Origin: Myripristis murdjan
Lineage: Eukaryota > Chordata > Actinopteri > Holocentriformes > Holocentridae
Length of the DNA stretch: 64,000 bases
Direction of reading: 5' to 3'
Assembly (NCBI RefSeq): GCF_902150065.1
Contig: NC_043983.1
Span: 22,025,821 to 22,089,820 of the forward strand
Position 1 is the stretch's first letter. Each line of letters begins with the position of its first letter. Positions 61,513 through 64,000 of this stretch are shown piece after piece. The notes below the pieces were generated by a model. That model saw only the letters and a list, made by a program, of their open reading frames with translations. It was not told the DNA's origin and did not search any database. A program made the translations under genes and the position numbers.

Positions 61513-62990
61513 CTGGAAACACAGGTACACATACAAAGGGATGTATGAGTGAGCACACACACATGAACCTGGACATATTTCTATCTAGGAGCACATTAGG
61601 AAACTAATGTCAATTCGTAGTTGGAGAGTATGTCACACACAAATTAATCGTTTCTGAAGCTTGCTGTGCTTTTTGTTGTGTGTCACATTTAACAGCCTAT
61701 TTGTATGGTAAGTCCCCACCCACCCATAGGATTTACAACCAAAATCAAACATCAAAATCGAGTTTGATTTTGTCTTATTAGTCCAGTCAGATCACTAAAA
61801 CTGAGTCACTGGAGTATCCCTCTACTGTATGGGACAATTTCTCCTGTGAGTTATGTCAGACTCTCAGGAAACTCCAGACAATGAAGGCAACAGCTGAAAA
61901 TCTTAAGGGAGGTCCTTTAAGGTGTCTGTATCCAATAGGTGATATGAGGCAGGATGCTTGTTAACAAAATTACCAAAATGCATCCCCCTTATTAACCTGC
62001 CACCCTCCCTCTCCATCCCTAGTAGCAGAAAGTGCAGCAGCAGAGAGGTTGTTTTGTTGAATATGTTGGTCAAGTCTGCCTGACTCACTGAACCTTTATC
62101 TGACTGAGATTTCTGCAAGTTAGAATCTATGGCACCTCTGAAATATCAGAAGCCTAACTGTGCTGTGTATTGATAAAATCATGGCGCTGTCCGTGGTGCT
62201 GAAGTAACAGACAGATTTGTAATTATGCCTTTTACTCTCAGTTTTGACCTTCTGCCAGTTTCCTCTTGGATCTACAGTATAATAGTATCTTAACTATATA
62301 CTATAAATTATGCAATTATACACTACAGTATATTGTAGCCTCTATACTCTATAGAGTAGTGTCACCTTCATGATTAAAGTGACAAGTAGCAGTGTGAGGT
62401 CACAACAAGTGAAGTGGACAGAAATGTCCCTTTCAGTTCAGTTGCCAGATGTCACTTGCCTTTTTCATTGCTGTCACTGCTACAGCCAGAAGTCAACTGA
62501 AACAGAAACAACAGGATCTAGTGCCCATTTCTGTTTGTTCCCATTTGGGCTAGTCCTTGTTTGTTGTTGCACAGATGAAAAGGGCCTATGAACACAAATA
62601 CATGGGAGGTACCTACAAGAACACATGCATATAATTGCACGCATGAACATACATGCATACACACAAACATGTATGTGTACATGTACATACAAGCACACAA
62701 ATGCATCAACACCAACAGATGGCTATCATGCACACAAAATTGTGGCATGCATTGACCAGGAAGCTTTACAAAGTTTGCAATCCACATTTTACATCAGCGA
62801 GTAAAATGTCAATTTGTTTGCCTTGCAGTCATTCAGATGGGATCAAGTCAACAGCTCTTGAAGAGGTAATAGGTTTTGGAAATAAGAGGCCAGCTTACAT
62901 CACTAACCTTCTCCTACCATTACCTTTCAGTGACACAATGACACCTCAATATCCTTCCTACCTTTCACTGAGTATTTCTTTTGTTAGAAA

Positions 62991-63043
<53 letters not shown>

Positions 63044-64000
63044 CTGCCTCAGGCTTCCCATTATATACCTATGTCCACCAACAACTTGGCCTCTTTTTAC
63101 CTTTCAAAACAAAATGACTGCCTATCTCCTCACTTACGTCACACAGGCATAATGGACAGAAATCCATTTAGCGATCATCTTGTGCTGGTGAATAAAGCCA
63201 GCCTTGGGGTACACTAAAGTCGACCATGGGATTAGTGCGTGGACAGTGAAGGAGGCAGAAGCCTGCTATTTTTCCAGCTCTGAAACTAAATTTGAAAAGT
63301 TTAGTACAGCCCTGCATGAGACTAAGAAGAAACAAACATTTAAGCTGTGTGGACCAACACTTTAAGAGTCCAAGGTGCAGATGTAACCTAAGGAACGGGT
63401 GTGGTTGTACAGTACTACTGTGCTTAATGCTCATGGGCATCGGTCTTTGAAAATTGTATCAAATGCCATTATATTCATCTAAAAACTGTACTAAGAAGAG
63501 CAGAGTGAAGCGAGCAGAGTGAACAAAGGGATACCGAGGTGCATTCACACAAATCTATTGACTAAAAAACCTGCCAAACTTGCTCATGACAGACAAATTC
63601 AGAATGATGTCAAATGTTTCATATTACACTCTGGAATCACCTGCTCTCGTCTCTCCTCTTTTCTTCCTCTCATTGTCACTGTCCTCTATTTTCTCCCTCT
63701 CTGCCTGCCACGCCTTCTCTTCATCTCGCCCACTTCTGGCCCTCTACAGTATTTCTCCTCCTCATATCTTGTCACATCTTGTCACTCTTCGTCCCCTTCC
63801 CAACAGCATCTCTATATTTTTTCCCTTTGCATTTCCCCCTTTCCCTCTCTCTCCTTCTTCTTCTTCTTCCTCTGTGCCAGCTCCCTCTCCCCACAGCAGC
63901 TGACTTCTTCTTCATTTCTCATCTTCTGCAGAAAGCATGTTTGAAACCTGATATTGTCTGTCAGGCCCAATCAGATTTGTTATAGTCACACTCAGGAAGC
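61513..64000. other. Upstream tspan1 intron or flank, no exon recognised
   Basis: I looked on the minus strand for a tetraspanin first exon (Met, Cys, then a MMILFNLLIFL-like stretch) and did not find one. The region holds a (GA)n run at 62993-63041 and a pyrimidine-rich stretch at 63645-63895. Confidence 0.45.
62993..63041. repeat. (GA)n microsatellite
   Basis: About 24 uninterrupted AG units, read directly. Confidence 0.95.

Overview
The window is vertebrate nuclear DNA, almost certainly from a ray-finned (teleost) fish. The genes are split by short GT-AG introns. The intergenic space is compact and full of (CA)n/(GA)n microsatellites. The transposons are typical of fish (Tc1-like, mariner-like, pogo-like and hAT-like elements, LINE relics and a tRNA-derived SINE). 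No prokaryotic operons, CRISPR arrays or viral elements were recognised. All calls come from reading splice sites and translated exons by eye; no database was searched.

Layout. (1) 1-11.4 kb: a tandem cluster of Ly6/uPAR (LU-domain) genes on the + strand. It holds the last two exons of one gene (124-628), a complete five-exon gene with two LU domains and a GPI-type tail (6289-7640), and a decayed third copy (9643-10391). The copies share flanking DNA, including a LINE relic. An apparently intact Tc1-like transposon (2442-3691) and two transposon remnants lie between them. (2) 11.4-14.4 kb: gene-poor, with an L1-like LINE tail. (3) 14.4-25.0 kb: orc1 on the - strand, 17 coding exons, 902 aa, head-to-head with (4) prpf38a (+, 25366-28930, 10 exons, 309 aa). 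They share a short GC-rich promoter with a perfect E2F palindrome, a CCAAT box and ETS sites. (5) 29.3-31.6 kb: a two-exon IFIT gene on the - strand, tail-to-tail with prpf38a. (6) 32.6-50.0 kb: pomgnt1 on the + strand, 21 coding exons, 653 aa, with transposon relics in its introns and a 2.5-kb 3' UTR. (7) 52.3-61.5 kb: tspan1 on the - strand, tail-to-tail with pomgnt1. Six coding exons are present; the first lies outside the window or was not found. Its introns hold most of the microsatellites.

Functionally the locus mixes housekeeping genes (orc1 for replication licensing, prpf38a for splicing, pomgnt1 for alpha-dystroglycan O-mannosyl glycan synthesis in the Golgi) with surface and immune genes (Ly6/uPAR-like proteins, IFIT, tetraspanin). 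The orc1-prpf38a and pomgnt1-tspan1 pairs match gene neighbourhoods known from human chromosome 1p. Nothing here looks like a wholly new system. The points most worth a second look are the intact Tc1 element, the birth-and-death Ly6 cluster with transposons in its promoters, the lone IFIT gene, and a decayed partial duplicate of pomgnt1 exon 15.
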